From an uncultured Alphaproteobacteria bacterium (GTDB lineage Bacteria; Pseudomonadota; Alphaproteobacteria; Caulobacterales; Caulobacteraceae), in NCBI GenBank assembly GCA_903822175.1, contig CAIJOB010000019.1, positions 1 to 64,000 of the forward strand: a DNA stretch of 64,000 nt. The letters are read 5' to 3'. The translations under genes were made by a program, and so were the position numbers. The notes beneath the pieces are model-generated. The model saw only the letters and a program-made list of their open reading frames with translations. It was not told the DNA's origin and searched no databases. This document shows positions 1 to 8,779 of the stretch, piece after piece (the stretch's first letter is position 1; each line of letters begins with the position of its first letter).

Positions 1-1340
1 CCGCGGCCGCAACCCCGGCCGCGCCTGACGCCGCTGCGGCCGCGCCTGCCGCAGCCGCTGCAGCCCCGGCCGCCGCAGCTGCTCCGGCCGCCGCGACGCC
101 GCCGAAGATCGACACCGGCGATACCGCCTGGATGCTCACCTCCTCCGTGCTGGTCCTGATGATGACCATCCCGGGCCTGGCGCTCTTCTATGCGGGCATG
201 GTGCGCAAGAAGAACATCCTGGCCACGCTCGCCCAGAGCTTCGCGGCCACGGCCCTGATCACCGTGCTCTGGATGGTCATCGGCTACTCCATCGCCTTCA
301 CCGACGGGGGCAAGAACAACGCCCTGATCGGCGGGGTGAAGTACCTGTTGCTTGGACCGATGGGGCTCAACGCCACCAGCATGCTGGCGCCGACCATCCC
401 TGAATCCGTCTACATGTTCTTCCAGATGACCTTCGCGATCATCACGCCGGCCCTGATCGCCGGCGCGCTGGCCGACCGCATGAAGTTCTCGGCCTTCCTG
501 GCCTTCATGGGCGCCTGGCTGCTGCTGGTCTACTGCCCGATCGCCCACTGGGTCTGGGGCGGCGGCTGGCTCGGCACCATGGGCGCGCTCGACTACGCCG
601 GCGGCACCGTCGTTCACCTGAACGCCGGCACCGCGGGCCTGGTCGCCGCGCTCATGCTCGGCAAGCGCAAGGGTCTGGGGACCGAGAACATGGCCCCGCA
701 CAACCTGGCCTACAGCGTCATCGGCGCGTCCCTGCTGTGGGTCGGCTGGTTCGGCTTCAACGCCGGCTCGGCTGTGACCTCCAACGTCAACGCCGGCATG
801 GCCGCCGCCGCCACCCAGATCGCCACCGCAGCCGCGGTGCTGGCCTGGATGGTCGCCGAGTGGATCATCTCCAAGAAGCCGTCGGTCCTGGGCATGGTCT
901 CCGGCGCCGTCGCGGGCCTGGTGGCGATCACCCCGGCGTCCGGCTTCGTCAACCCGATGGGGGCCCTGATCATCGGTCTCGCCGCGGGCGTGGTCTGCTA
1001 CATCTCGGCGGTCCACGTGAAGAAGATCTTCGGCTACGACGACGCGCTGGACGCCTGGGGCGTGCACGGTGTGGGCGGCGCGCTTGGCGCCCTCCTCACC
1101 GGTGTGTTCGCCAGCAAGCTGATCAACCCGGGCTCGGCCCCCAAGGGCGGCCTGCTGGAGGGCAACGCCCACCAGATGGTCCTGCAGTTCTACGACGTCG
1201 GCGCGACCTTCCTCTACTGCGGCGCCGTCACCTTCGTGATCCTGCTGGTGATCAAGTACACGATCGGCCTGCGGGTCTCCGAAGAAGTCGAAGTGGAGGG
1301 TCTCGACATCAACCTCCACGGCGAAGTGGTGCACGGCTAA
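1..1340 (+). CDS. amt: Ammonium transporter (Amt/MEP family), 5' end outside the window
   Basis: Inner-membrane ammonium channel. The reading frame is open from base 3 and runs without a stop into the transporter, so the first ATG in the window (132) is not the true start. Bases 3-104 encode an Ala/Pro-only stretch, probably a low-complexity linker after a signal peptide that lies off the window. The transporter domain then starts at the sequence DTGDTAWMLTSSVL and shows the family hallmarks LFYAGMVRKKN, FGFNAGSA and GVHGVGGALGALLTG, with about eleven hydrophobic segments. The C-terminus is cytosolic and acidic. In this family the gene often follows glnK, which would lie upstream of the window. 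An intrinsic terminator follows 30 bases after the stop. Family call very sure; exact length unknown. Confidence 0.95.
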   Translation, partial: AAATPAAPDAAAAAPAAAAAAPAAAAAPAAATPPKIDTGDTAWMLTSSVLVLMMTIPGLALFYAGMVRKKNILATLAQSFAATALITVLWMVIGYSIAFTDGGKNNALIGGVKYLLLGPMGLNATSMLAPTIPESVYMFFQMTFAIITPALIAGALADRMKFSAFLAFMGAWLLLVYCPIAHWVWGGGWLGTMGALDYAGGTVVHLNAGTAGLVAALMLGKRKGLGTENMAPHNLAYSVIGASLLWVGWFGFNAGSAVTSNVNAGMAAAATQIATAAAVLAWMVAEWIISKKPSVLGMVSGAVAGLVAITPASGFVNPMGALIIGLAAGVVCYISAVHVKKIFGYDDALDAWGVHGVGGALGALLTGVFASKLINPGSAPKGGLLEGNAHQMVLQFYDVGATFLYCGAVTFVILLVIKYTIGLRVSEEVEVEGLDINLHGEVVHG

Positions 1341-1370
1341 GCACACCCCGAGGAGAGACGGGAATACGGA

Positions 1371-1399
1371 ACGGGGGTCCTTCGGGGCCCCCGTTTTCG
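1371..1399 (+). terminator. Intrinsic terminator after amt
   Basis: A GC-rich stem (ACGGGGG pairing with CCCCCGT, extended by G-C/G-T pairs across a short TTC loop) is followed directly by TTTTCGTTT. It lies between the amt stop and the convergent ispE stop, and its T-tract is on the plus side, so it serves amt. Confidence 0.8.
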
Positions 1400-1405
1400 T
1401 TTGCG

Positions 1406-2299
1406 CTAGGCCGGATCCGGCCAGGGGCCGCCGAGGCGGCAGCGTTGGACCCACCAGTCAGGAGCCATGGCCTCGATGCGTTCGGCCAGGCCCTCGGCTT
1501 CGATGTCGCCGGCGCAGAGGGCGAAGCAGGTTCCGCCGGAGCCGCTGACCCGCGCCAGCAAGGCCTCGGGCTCACCGGCCAGGGTTTCCAGCACCGCGCC
1601 GACCTGCGGCGCCACCGCAATGGCCGGGGCCTCCAGATCGTTGCGCTGGGTCGCCAGCCAGGCGGCCAGTTCGGCGGCGTCCTCGAAGGCGGCCGGCATG
1701 GCCGGTGGGCTCACCTCGCCAAAGCGTCCGGCGGCGTCGAAGGCGCGGTAGACCGCCGCCGTCGAGACCGGGACCGGCGGGCGCACCAGCACTGCGTCCA
1801 GCGGCGGCAGGCCCGGCGCCGCCGATAGGCGTTCGCCACGCCCTTGCGCGATCACCGGGGCGCCCCAGAGACAGGCCGCCCCGTCCGCGCCCAGCGAGCC
1901 CGCCAGCGCCTCCAGGGCGTCGTTGCTCAGGTCCAGACCTAGCTCCTCGCGCAGCAGCCGCAGAGCCGCGCCGGCGTCGCTGGAGCCACCGCCCAGCCCC
2001 GAGGCCACCGGCAGGCGCTTTTCCAACCGTAGCCCGATGGGCGCCACCGGCCGTCTGGCTTGCGCGATCAGAGCGCGCGCGGCGCGCAGGACTAGGTTGT
2101 CGCCCTCCCCGCTCAGTTCGCCCGCGAACGGTCCCGCCACGCGAAGCGTCAAGGCGTCGACGTCAAAGCTCGACACCACATCGCCGACGTCGGCGAAGGC
2201 CATCAGGCTGCAGATCTGGTGATAGCCGCCCTCGCCTTCCGGCGGGCCTACGTGCAGGAAGAGGTTGACCTTGGCCGGCGCGAAGGCGCTGCGGCTCAT
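1406..2299 (-). CDS. ispE: 4-diphosphocytidyl-2-C-methyl-D-erythritol kinase
   Basis: GHMP-family kinase of the non-mevalonate (MEP) isoprenoid pathway; phosphorylates CDP-ME at the 2-OH using ATP. 297 aa, usual length. The N-terminal FAPAKVNLFLHV carries the family Lys (about K10), and the glycine/serine-rich ATP loop PVASGLGGGSSDAG is at residues 97-110; a C-terminal GSGGTCFAL motif is also typical. An upstream in-frame extension of 38 residues is possible, but the start at 2299 gives MSRSAFAPAKVN, which fits the family, and its ATG overlaps the stop of the upstream TPR lipoprotein gene (ATGA), implying translational coupling. Third gene of a minus-strand run that begins with ETF-QO. Confidence 0.95.
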   Translation of the reverse strand: MSRSAFAPAKVNLFLHVGPPEGEGGYHQICSLMAFADVGDVVSSFDVDALTLRVAGPFAGELSGEGDNLVLRAARALIAQARRPVAPIGLRLEKRLPVASGLGGGSSDAGAALRLLREELGLDLSNDALEALAGSLGADGAACLWGAPVIAQGRGERLSAAPGLPPLDAVLVRPPVPVSTAAVYRAFDAAGRFGEVSPPAMPAAFEDAAELAAWLATQRNDLEAPAIAVAPQVGAVLETLAGEPEALLARVSGSGGTCFALCAGDIEAEGLAERIEAMAPDWWVQRCRLGGPWPDPA

Positions 2300-4008
2300 G
2301 GCTCCTTGGCGAGTTTCGGCGTCGGGCCGTCGGGACCCAGGCCGGAGGCGAGCTTGGCCTCGGCGCTGGCCTTGATCTTGTCGTCCGGCTTCAGAGTCAG
2401 GACGCGGCGCCATTGGAACTGCGCCTCGTCCTTGCGGCCGACCCGCCAGTAGGCGTCACCCAGGTGGTTGTTGATTTCCGGGTCGCCGGCCTCGAGCTCG
2501 ACGGCCTCTTCCAGCCGCTGCACGGCCTGCTTGTAGTCGCCCAGGCGGTAGTAGGCCCAGCCCAGGCTGTCGACCATGGCGCCGGAGCGCGGGTCGGAGG
2601 CCACGGCCTTCTCGACCATCGCCAGGGCCTCCTGCAGGTGCTCGCCGCGGTCGATCCAGGAATAACCCAGATAGTTCAGCAGCTCCGGCTCGTCAGGCCG
2701 CTGCTTCAGCGCCGCCTGCAGGTCGGCCTGGCCCTCGGTCCATTTGTCCAGGCGCTCGTTGGCGACGCCGCGCGAATAGAGCAGCCGCCAGTCCGGCGTC
2801 TTCTGCTCGGCGATGACGTTGTCCAGCACCTTGACCGCCTCGGCGTACTGCTCATCGGAGCGCAGCAGGTCGGCCAGGTTGATGCGCGAGTCCAGGTCGC
2901 CCGAGGCCGCGGCGGCGCGCGCGAGCTTCAGCGCGGTCGGCTTGTCGTCGGCGGACTGGTAGGTCCAGGCGAGCTTGGCCTGGGCGGCGGAGAAATCGGG
3001 CGAACCGGCCTTGGGGTGGTTGTAGGCGGCGCGCGCGGCCTCGAGGTCGCCGGACCCCTGCATCAGGTCACCGACCATCACCCAGGCGTCGTCCCGCGCC
3101 GGGTCGAGGCGCAGCAGCAAGCGCAGGTAGGCCAGGGCCACCGTGGTCTGCTTGGCCTGGATCATGGTGGCGGCCGGCGCCAGCATAGCCGAGGCGGCGC
3201 CCTCGCGGATCGTCAGCATGGCCGGCGGCGCCTTGCCGGACGAGGCGCGCGCCAGCGCGGCCTTCACCGGCGCGTTCTCCGGCTCGCGAGCCAGGTGCTC
3301 GGTGTAGAGCGCCAGGGCGTCGACCTTGCGCCCGCGCCGCTCCAGGAAGCCGCCGTAGGCGATGATCGCCATCTCGGTCGGCGTCTCCACGGAGACGGCG
3401 GCCTTCAGGTCGGTCTCGGCCTCGTCGTAGCGCTTGGCGCGCTCGAACAGCAGCCCCTGATCGAGTTGGCCGAAATAGTCGACCAGGCGGTCGCCGCGCA
3501 CTACCGGGCGGACCAGCGAGCTCTCCACATCCCCAGCCTGCGCCGCCGCCCAGGGGGCCAGCAGGGCGCCGGCCGGCTTGTGCGGGAAAGCGATGTTGGT
3601 GTCGGTGAGCAGGACCTTGGCGTCCTTGCCCTTATCGGTGGCGATGTCCTCAACGGCGACCACCAGCTTGCCCAGGCGCTTGGACGCCTCCGAGGCGTCG
3701 TCGCTGGTGGGCGCCAGGGCGGCGGCCTTCTGGATGTCGCCGGACAAGAGCGCGGCGGTGAAGGCCCGCTCGCCGATCATGGCGTCGCCGGTCTCCTGCC
3801 GCGCCTGGTCGAAGAAGCGCGCCGCGTCCTGACTCTTGCCGTTGTTCAGCGCCGACTCCCCGGCCAGGAACATGCCGTAGGGCGAGACATTGGCCGCGAT
3901 GCCGCCCGATGAGGCCGAGCCCGATCCGGCCGCACCGTCCGGGCCCGTGGCGCAGGCGGCGAGCAGGACAAGCGGGGCGGCGGCGGTAAGCAGCAGGGAC
4001 AGGCGCAT
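2296..4008 (-). CDS. TPR-repeat lipoprotein
   Basis: 570-aa protein made largely of tetratricopeptide repeats. The start at 4008 (MRLSLLLTAAAPLVLLAAC) gives a clean lipoprotein signal with lipobox LAAC, so it is predicted to be anchored in the envelope; an upstream in-frame ATG at 4059 would spoil the signal. After a Gly/Ser/Ala linker the rest is helical repeats; the clearest units lie in the C-terminal half (for example LLNYLGYSWIDRGEHLQEAL and the following AMVDSLGWAYYRLGDYKQAV and EINNHLGDAYWRVGRKDEAQ). It ends PTPKLAKEP. TPR lipoproteins of this kind act as scaffolds, but no partner can be named here. It overlaps ispE by four bases and follows ETF-QO by 66 bases. Confidence 0.85.
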   Translation of the reverse strand: MRLSLLLTAAAPLVLLAACATGPDGAAGSGSASSGGIAANVSPYGMFLAGESALNNGKSQDAARFFDQARQETGDAMIGERAFTAALLSGDIQKAAALAPTSDDASEASKRLGKLVVAVEDIATDKGKDAKVLLTDTNIAFPHKPAGALLAPWAAAQAGDVESSLVRPVVRGDRLVDYFGQLDQGLLFERAKRYDEAETDLKAAVSVETPTEMAIIAYGGFLERRGRKVDALALYTEHLAREPENAPVKAALARASSGKAPPAMLTIREGAASAMLAPAATMIQAKQTTVALAYLRLLLRLDPARDDAWVMVGDLMQGSGDLEAARAAYNHPKAGSPDFSAAQAKLAWTYQSADDKPTALKLARAAAASGDLDSRINLADLLRSDEQYAEAVKVLDNVIAEQKTPDWRLLYSRGVANERLDKWTEGQADLQAALKQRPDEPELLNYLGYSWIDRGEHLQEALAMVEKAVASDPRSGAMVDSLGWAYYRLGDYKQAVQRLEEAVELEAGDPEINNHLGDAYWRVGRKDEAQFQWRRVLTLKPDDKIKASAEAKLASGLGPDGPTPKLAKEP

Positions 4009-4074
4009 CAGCAGACCTTCGGACCTAACAGTGGCTGCCGCAAGGCGGCGTGCTGTCACTACATACGGGCGCGG

Positions 4075-5748
4075 TTACATATTCGGATAGTTCGGGCCGT
4101 CTCCGCCCTGCGGCGTCGTCCAGGTGATGTTCTGCGACGGGTCCTTGATGTCGCAGGTTTTGCAGTGGACGCAGTTCTGGAAGTTGATCTGGAACTTCGG
4201 ATTCTGGCCCTTGTCGTCGTAGAGCACTTCGTAGACGCCGGCCGGGCAGTAGAGGCGCGCCGGCTCCCCGAACTTCGGCAGGTTGATGTCGATCGGCACC
4301 GCCGGGTCGCTGAGCTTCAGGTGCGCCGGCTGGTTCTCGTCGTGGTTGGTCGATGAAAGGAAGACGCTTGAGAGCTTGTCGAAGGACAGCACCCCGTCCG
4401 GCTTCGGATAAACGATCGGCTTGAAGTCCTTGGCCAGGCCGGTGCTGTCGGCGTCGTTCTTGGCATGGTGCATGGTCCCGAAGATCGAGAACCCGCCCAG
4501 CAGGCTGGTGCACCACATGTCGATCATGCTGAGCACGCCGCCCAGGCCGGTGCCGAACTTCGACAGCAGCGGCTTGGCGTTGCGAACCAGGTTCAGTTCC
4601 TTGCGCACCCAGGACGTCTGGTAGGCCTCTTCGTATTCCACGAGATCATCCCGCGCCCGACCGGCCTGGATGGCGGCATAGGCGGCCTCGGCGGCCATCA
4701 TGCCGGTCTTCATGGCGTTGTGGCTGCCCTTGATGCGCGGCACGTTCACGAAGCCCGCGCTGTCGCCCAGCAGCACGCCGCCGGGGAAATAGAGCCTGGG
4801 CACCGACTGCACGCCGCCCTCGGAGATGGCCCGCGCGCCATAGGAGATGCGCTTGCCGCCCTTCAGGTAGGGCGCGATGTCGGGGTGGGTCTTGTAGCGC
4901 TGGAACTCGTCGAACGGCGACAGCCAGGGGTTCTTGTAGTTCAGGTGAACCACGTAGCCGACGGACACGTAGTTGTCGCCGAAGTGGTACATGAAGCCGC
5001 CGCCACCGGTCTTGTCGTCCAGCGGCCAGCCGGCGGCGTGCTGCACCAGGCCGGAGTGGAAGGCCTCGTCCGGCACCTGCCAGAGCTCCTTGAGCCCGAT
5101 GCCGTATTTCTCGGGATCGGCGCCCTCGCCCAGGCTGAACTTGGCGCGAAGCTGCTTCGACAGCGATCCGCGCACGCCCTCGCCGATGAAGACGTATTTG
5201 CCGTGCAGCTCGATGCCCGGTTGGTAGTCGGACCCGTGACTGCCGTCCTTCTGGATGCCGAACACGCCGGCGACCACGCCCTTCAGCGCGCCGGTCTCGT
5301 CGAACACCGCCTCGGAGGCGGCCATGCCCGGATAGACCTCGACGCCCAGGCCCTCGGCCTGCTCAGCCAGCCAGCGGCAGACGTTGCCCAGCGAGGCGAT
5401 GTAAGTCCCATGGTTGTGGGTCAGCGGCGGCATGGCGAAGGTCGGCAGTTGCAGCGAGCCCTGCGGCCCCAGCATCAGCCAGCGGTCGGTGGAGACCGGC
5501 GTCTCCAGCGGCGCGCCCAGGGACTTCCAGTCCGGGAACAGCTCGTTCAGACCCTTAGGATCGATCACCGCGCCCGACAGGATGTGCGCCCCGACCTCCG
5601 AGCCCTTCTCCAGCACCGCGACGGTGACCTCGGTCCCGGCCGCGGCGGCGAGCTGTTTCAGGCGGATCGCGGCCGACAGGCCCGACGGCCCCGCGCCCAC
5701 GATGACGACGTCATATTCCATCGCCTCGCGTTCAATCGCTTCGCTCAT
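4075..5748 (-). CDS. Electron transfer flavoprotein-ubiquinone oxidoreductase (ETF-QO)
   Basis: 557-aa FAD and 4Fe-4S enzyme that passes electrons from ETF (fatty-acid and amino-acid dehydrogenases) to ubiquinone at the inner membrane. The Rossmann motif VGAGPSG is at residues 17-23. The C-terminal ferredoxin-like domain has all four cluster cysteines: C501 (CPAG) and C526, C529, C532 (NCVHCKTCDIKDP). Length and domain order are those of the mitochondrial/alphaproteobacterial enzyme. It is the first gene of the minus-strand run towards ispE and is divergent from the esterase gene, with about 100 bases between starts. Acyl-CoA ligase and acyl-CoA dehydrogenase genes elsewhere in the window are consistent with active beta-oxidation feeding it. 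Confidence 0.96.
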   Translation of the reverse strand: MSEAIEREAMEYDVVIVGAGPSGLSAAIRLKQLAAAAGTEVTVAVLEKGSEVGAHILSGAVIDPKGLNELFPDWKSLGAPLETPVSTDRWLMLGPQGSLQLPTFAMPPLTHNHGTYIASLGNVCRWLAEQAEGLGVEVYPGMAASEAVFDETGALKGVVAGVFGIQKDGSHGSDYQPGIELHGKYVFIGEGVRGSLSKQLRAKFSLGEGADPEKYGIGLKELWQVPDEAFHSGLVQHAAGWPLDDKTGGGGFMYHFGDNYVSVGYVVHLNYKNPWLSPFDEFQRYKTHPDIAPYLKGGKRISYGARAISEGGVQSVPRLYFPGGVLLGDSAGFVNVPRIKGSHNAMKTGMMAAEAAYAAIQAGRARDDLVEYEEAYQTSWVRKELNLVRNAKPLLSKFGTGLGGVLSMIDMWCTSLLGGFSIFGTMHHAKNDADSTGLAKDFKPIVYPKPDGVLSFDKLSSVFLSSTNHDENQPAHLKLSDPAVPIDINLPKFGEPARLYCPAGVYEVLYDDKGQNPKFQINFQNCVHCKTCDIKDPSQNITWTTPQGGDGPNYPNM

Positions 5749-5849
5749 GCCCCGGTGCTCCGTTGATCCGCCCTCCGACTTATCGGAAGGTCACCTAGTG
5801 GCGGTCAAGCATGAACCGCCTGCATAGAATTTTCCGGGGGGATACCGCG

Positions 5850-7046
5850 ATGCGTCTTCTGGCTCTCGTCTGCGTGGCCGCGCTGGCCGCGTCTCAGGCC
5901 CAGGCGGCCGAGCATTGGATCGGCAGCTGGGGCGCCTCGCCGGCGATGCCGATGGCGGCGCCGTCGAACAACCCGGCGCGCGGCACGGCCAGCTTCAACA
6001 ACCAGACCGTCACCCAAGTGGTGCGGCTGTCGGCCGGGGGTGCGCGCCTGCGCATCCGGCTTTCCAACGAATATGGCCCCAAGCCCCTGCAACTGGGCGC
6101 GGTGCGGGTCGCCCTGGTGGCGGCGGACGGCGCGGTGGTCGCAGGCAGCGAGCGGACGGTGAGTTTCTCCGGCGCGGGCAGCGCCCTCATTCCCGCCGGC
6201 GCGCCGATGCTGAGCGACCCGGTGGCGCTCCCGACTAAGGCGCTGTCGCACCTGCGGGTTAGCCTCTACCTGCCGGCCGACAGCAACGGCTGCACCTGCC
6301 ACATGACCGGCCAGGACCTGATCTCCATCGCGCCCGGCGACGCGACCAAGGCCCCGCCGCCGCCGGCCAAGGGGGCCGGCGACTACCGCGCCTTCCTGAC
6401 CGAGGTGGACGTGGAGAGCGCCGCGCCCATCCGGCCGGTGATCGCGACCTTCGGTGACTCGATCACCGACGGCTACCGCTCCACCGACGGCGGCGACCAC
6501 CGCTGGCCGGACCGGCTGGCCGAGCGGCTGGACGCGGCCAAGAAGCCCTTCGCCGTGGTCAACACCGCGATCAGCGGCAACCGGGTGCTGAGCGAGCAGC
6601 TGCCGATCTTCGGTCAGAATGCGCTCAGCCGCTTCGACCGCGACGTGCTGGCCGTGCCCGGCGTCACCCACGTGACCTTGCTGGAAGGCGTCAACGACCT
6701 GGGCATGACCAAGCCCACGCCCGGCGCCGCCGAGCTGATCGCCGGCTACCGGCAGCTGATCGCCCGGGCGCATGCCCACGGCGTCAAGATCATCGCCGCG
6801 ACCGTCCTCCCCTACGCCGGCGCGTCCTATTTCTCGGCGGCCGGCGAAGCGGAGCGGCAGAAGATCAACGCCTGGATCCGCACCAGCCATGAGTTCGACG
6901 GGGTCATCGACTTCGACGCCGCGATCCGCGACCCGGCCAAGCCCGATCGGATGAAGGCCGACCTGCAGTCGGGCGACTGGCTGCATCCCAACGACGCCGG
7001 CTACAAGGTCATGGGCGACGCCGTCGACCTGAAGCTCTTCAACTAG
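5850..7046 (+). CDS. Secreted SGNH/GDSL-family esterase
   Basis: 398-aa hydrolase with an N-terminal signal peptide (MRLLALVCVAALAASQAQA). The start at 5850 is preferred over the ATG at 5811 because it gives a compact signal peptide and is preceded by a G-rich ribosome site (ccgggggg) 9-14 bases upstream. SGNH blocks: GDSITDG with Ser204, GVNDLG with Asn282, and DWLHPNDAGY with Asp376 and His379. The N-terminal beta-rich half (residues about 25-190) precedes the catalytic domain, an arrangement seen in secreted carbohydrate or lipid esterases. Substrate cannot be told from sequence. It is followed 17 bases later by a small membrane-protein gene. Confidence 0.88.
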   Translation: MRLLALVCVAALAASQAQAAEHWIGSWGASPAMPMAAPSNNPARGTASFNNQTVTQVVRLSAGGARLRIRLSNEYGPKPLQLGAVRVALVAADGAVVAGSERTVSFSGAGSALIPAGAPMLSDPVALPTKALSHLRVSLYLPADSNGCTCHMTGQDLISIAPGDATKAPPPPAKGAGDYRAFLTEVDVESAAPIRPVIATFGDSITDGYRSTDGGDHRWPDRLAERLDAAKKPFAVVNTAISGNRVLSEQLPIFGQNALSRFDRDVLAVPGVTHVTLLEGVNDLGMTKPTPGAAELIAGYRQLIARAHAHGVKIIAATVLPYAGASYFSAAGEAERQKINAWIRTSHEFDGVIDFDAAIRDPAKPDRMKADLQSGDWLHPNDAGYKVMGDAVDLKLFN

Positions 7047-7063
7047 GGACGCGCGCGCAGACC

Positions 7064-7546
7064 ATGCCCGGCTGGGACAACTTCTTCGAAGCTCAGGTCG
7101 GCGCCTCAGCGGGGCTGGCGGGGCTGGTCTTCGTCGGCATCTCGATCAACCTGACCAAGATCATCGCCTCCGGCTACCTGCCCAACCGGGCGCAGGAGGC
7201 CATGCTGGTGATGCTGATGAACCTGGTGGTCTCGTCGCTGTTCCTGGTTCCGGGGCAGACCGCGTTCAGCCTCGGCGTCGAGCTGCTGGTCGGCGGCCTG
7301 CTGGCCTGGCTCGCGGTGACCCGCCTGCACGTCGACAGCTTCAGGCGCATGGAGGCCGAGTTCCGTGGCCGGGCGCTGCCCGCCGCGATCATGGGGCAGG
7401 TCTCGATCATCTCCGTCTGGGTGGCCGGAGGCGTGCTGATCGGCGCTGGGCCGGTCGGGGTCTGGTGGCTCGTGCCGGGCCTGCTGCTCAGCTACGTCGT
7501 GGCCCTGGCCAACGCCTGGGTGCTGATCGTCGAGATCAACCGCTAG
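7064..7546 (+). CDS. Small polytopic membrane protein, unknown function
   Basis: 160 aa with about four or five hydrophobic segments: roughly residues 14-34 (GLAGLVFVGISI), 47-67, 68-85, 110-130 and 133-156. It begins MPGWDNFFEAQVGASAGLAG. I recognise this pattern as a widespread short membrane family in Proteobacteria but cannot assign a role. It directly follows the esterase gene and probably shares its transcript. Its stop overlaps by four bases the stop of the convergent VOC gene at 7543. Confidence 0.75.
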   Translation: MPGWDNFFEAQVGASAGLAGLVFVGISINLTKIIASGYLPNRAQEAMLVMLMNLVVSSLFLVPGQTAFSLGVELLVGGLLAWLAVTRLHVDSFRRMEAEFRGRALPAAIMGQVSIISVWVAGGVLIGAGPVGVWWLVPGLLLSYVVALANAWVLIVEINR

Positions 7547-8020
7547 CCCTCGCCCGCGTAGGCCGCCTGCAGCTTGGCGACGTCGAGTTTGACCATCTGC
7601 ATCATGGCCTTGCCCGCTCGCTCGCGGCCGGCGGCGTCAGGGCCGTAGATGGTCTCGAACAGCTGCTTGGGGACCACCTGCCAGGTCACGCCGAAACGGT
7701 CGGTAAGCCAGCCGCACTGGCTGGGCTTGCCGCCTTCCACGAGCTTCTCCCAATAGTAGTCGACCTCCGCCTGGTCCTGGCAGTCTATGGAGAAGGAGAA
7801 GGCCTCGGTGAGCGTGTAGTAGTCGCCGCCGTTCAGAGCGGTGACCCGCTGGCCGTCCAACTCGAAGTCGATCGCCAGCACCTTCACCTCCGGCCCCCGG
7901 CGTGCCGTCGACCTTCGGCTGATCGCCCAGCAGCCTCGAATTCGGGAAGACCGAGACGTAGAAGTTCGCAGCCTCCTCCGCCTGATCCTTGAGCCACAGA
8001 AATGGGTGGATCTTCGGCAT
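7543..8020 (-). pseudogene. VOC-family (PhnB-like) protein gene with a single-base frameshift
   Basis: Glyoxalase/PhnB-like metal-binding fold. The N-terminal part (MPKIHPFLWLKDQAEEAANF from ATG 8020) and the C-terminal part (KVLAIDFELDGQRVTALNGG onwards to the TAG stop at 7543) are in different frames. They join perfectly as DGTPGPEVKV if one base is removed from the run of five C (plus strand) at 7894-7898. The span is 478 bases; without one base it is 159 codons, the normal length. The rest of both halves is intact, so either a recent mutation or a sequencing error in the homopolymer is possible. Ribosome site aaggagaacccc precedes the ATG. Confidence 0.85.
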
Positions 8021-8132
8021 GGGGTTCTCCTTGGCGCGTTTCCATCCATAGGACGATCCGCCGCGCGCCATCCCGACAGGCCCCGGCGCTTTTTTCCACC
8101 CTAAGGGCCGCGAAGCGCGATAGGCCAGCCCC

Positions 8133-8552
8133 ATGGAGCGCCTACGCCGACTGATCGATCTGCCGGGGGTCAACGACCTGGAATACCGCGCGATCCTGAA
8201 GCGCGACTTCGCAGAGCCCGAGGCCCGCGCCGAATTCCCCGAGATCGATGAGTGCTCGATGGCGATCTTCGGGATCACCGCCGAACAGGCCGAGGACCAC
8301 CCTCGCCCGGCCGGCTGGGACAAGCCCGAACGCTTGCCAGTCCCGGCCCAGGTGGCGGCCTTCGAGGCCGAGGGGTGGGACGTCACCGACGACAAGCGCC
8401 GGCCGCTGCGCGTGCTCGGCCATTTCAACCAGCAGCTCTGGCTCGCCATTCGTGGCGTGGCCGGCACGCTTCCCTTCCAGCCGGAAGACAACACGCCCGA
8501 TCCCTGGGGCTCGTCCCTGGCGGCCGAGGCCAAGCGTTTCCGCAAACGCTGA
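8133..8552 (+). CDS. Conserved-looking hypothetical protein, 139 aa
   Basis: No family recognised. Acidic N-terminal half with several Trp and Pro residues (PAGWDKPERLPVPAQ, EGWDVTDDKRRPLR), basic C-terminus ending KRFRKR; no signal peptide or membrane segment. Codon use matches neighbouring genes (G/C at third positions), which supports coding. It starts about 110 bases from the divergent VOC gene and is followed 11 bases later by a 54-aa gene in the same direction, likely co-transcribed. Confidence 0.65.
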   Translation: MERLRRLIDLPGVNDLEYRAILKRDFAEPEARAEFPEIDECSMAIFGITAEQAEDHPRPAGWDKPERLPVPAQVAAFEAEGWDVTDDKRRPLRVLGHFNQQLWLAIRGVAGTLPFQPEDNTPDPWGSSLAAEAKRFRKR

Positions 8553-8563
8553 GGACGCCCGAC

Positions 8564-8728
8564 ATGAGCCCGCCGATCAAACGTTTCGCCGACCTGAAGC
8601 CCGCTCCCGGCCCAACCGGCGTCTACGCCCCGCCGACGCCGAAGGTCTCGCGGCAGAAGAAGGGCAAGGTCCTGACCGCCGCCGAAAAGGCCGCCTTCCT
8701 GGCTTCACGGCCCGACTTGAAGACCTAA
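8564..8728 (+). CDS. Small basic protein, 54 aa
   Basis: MSPPIKRFADLKPAP opens a short Pro- and Lys-rich protein with a KKGKVLTAAEKAAFLASRPD C-terminal helix. It lies 11 bases behind the 139-aa gene in the same direction, and codon use is strongly G/C-ending. No family recognised. The start ATG at 8564 is the only one in frame at the beginning of the conserved-looking part. Confidence 0.6.
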   Translation: MSPPIKRFADLKPAPGPTGVYAPPTPKVSRQKKGKVLTAAEKAAFLASRPDLKT

Positions 8729-8779
8729 AGGGGCCTCAAGACCTGAGGCCGGGCGGGCGCCTCGGCGTAGCAGCCGCCC

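Noticed and set aside
737..1828. Open frame overlapping amt and running into ispE
   Set aside because: Arg/Gly/Pro-rich translation, wrong frame of a clear transporter gene.
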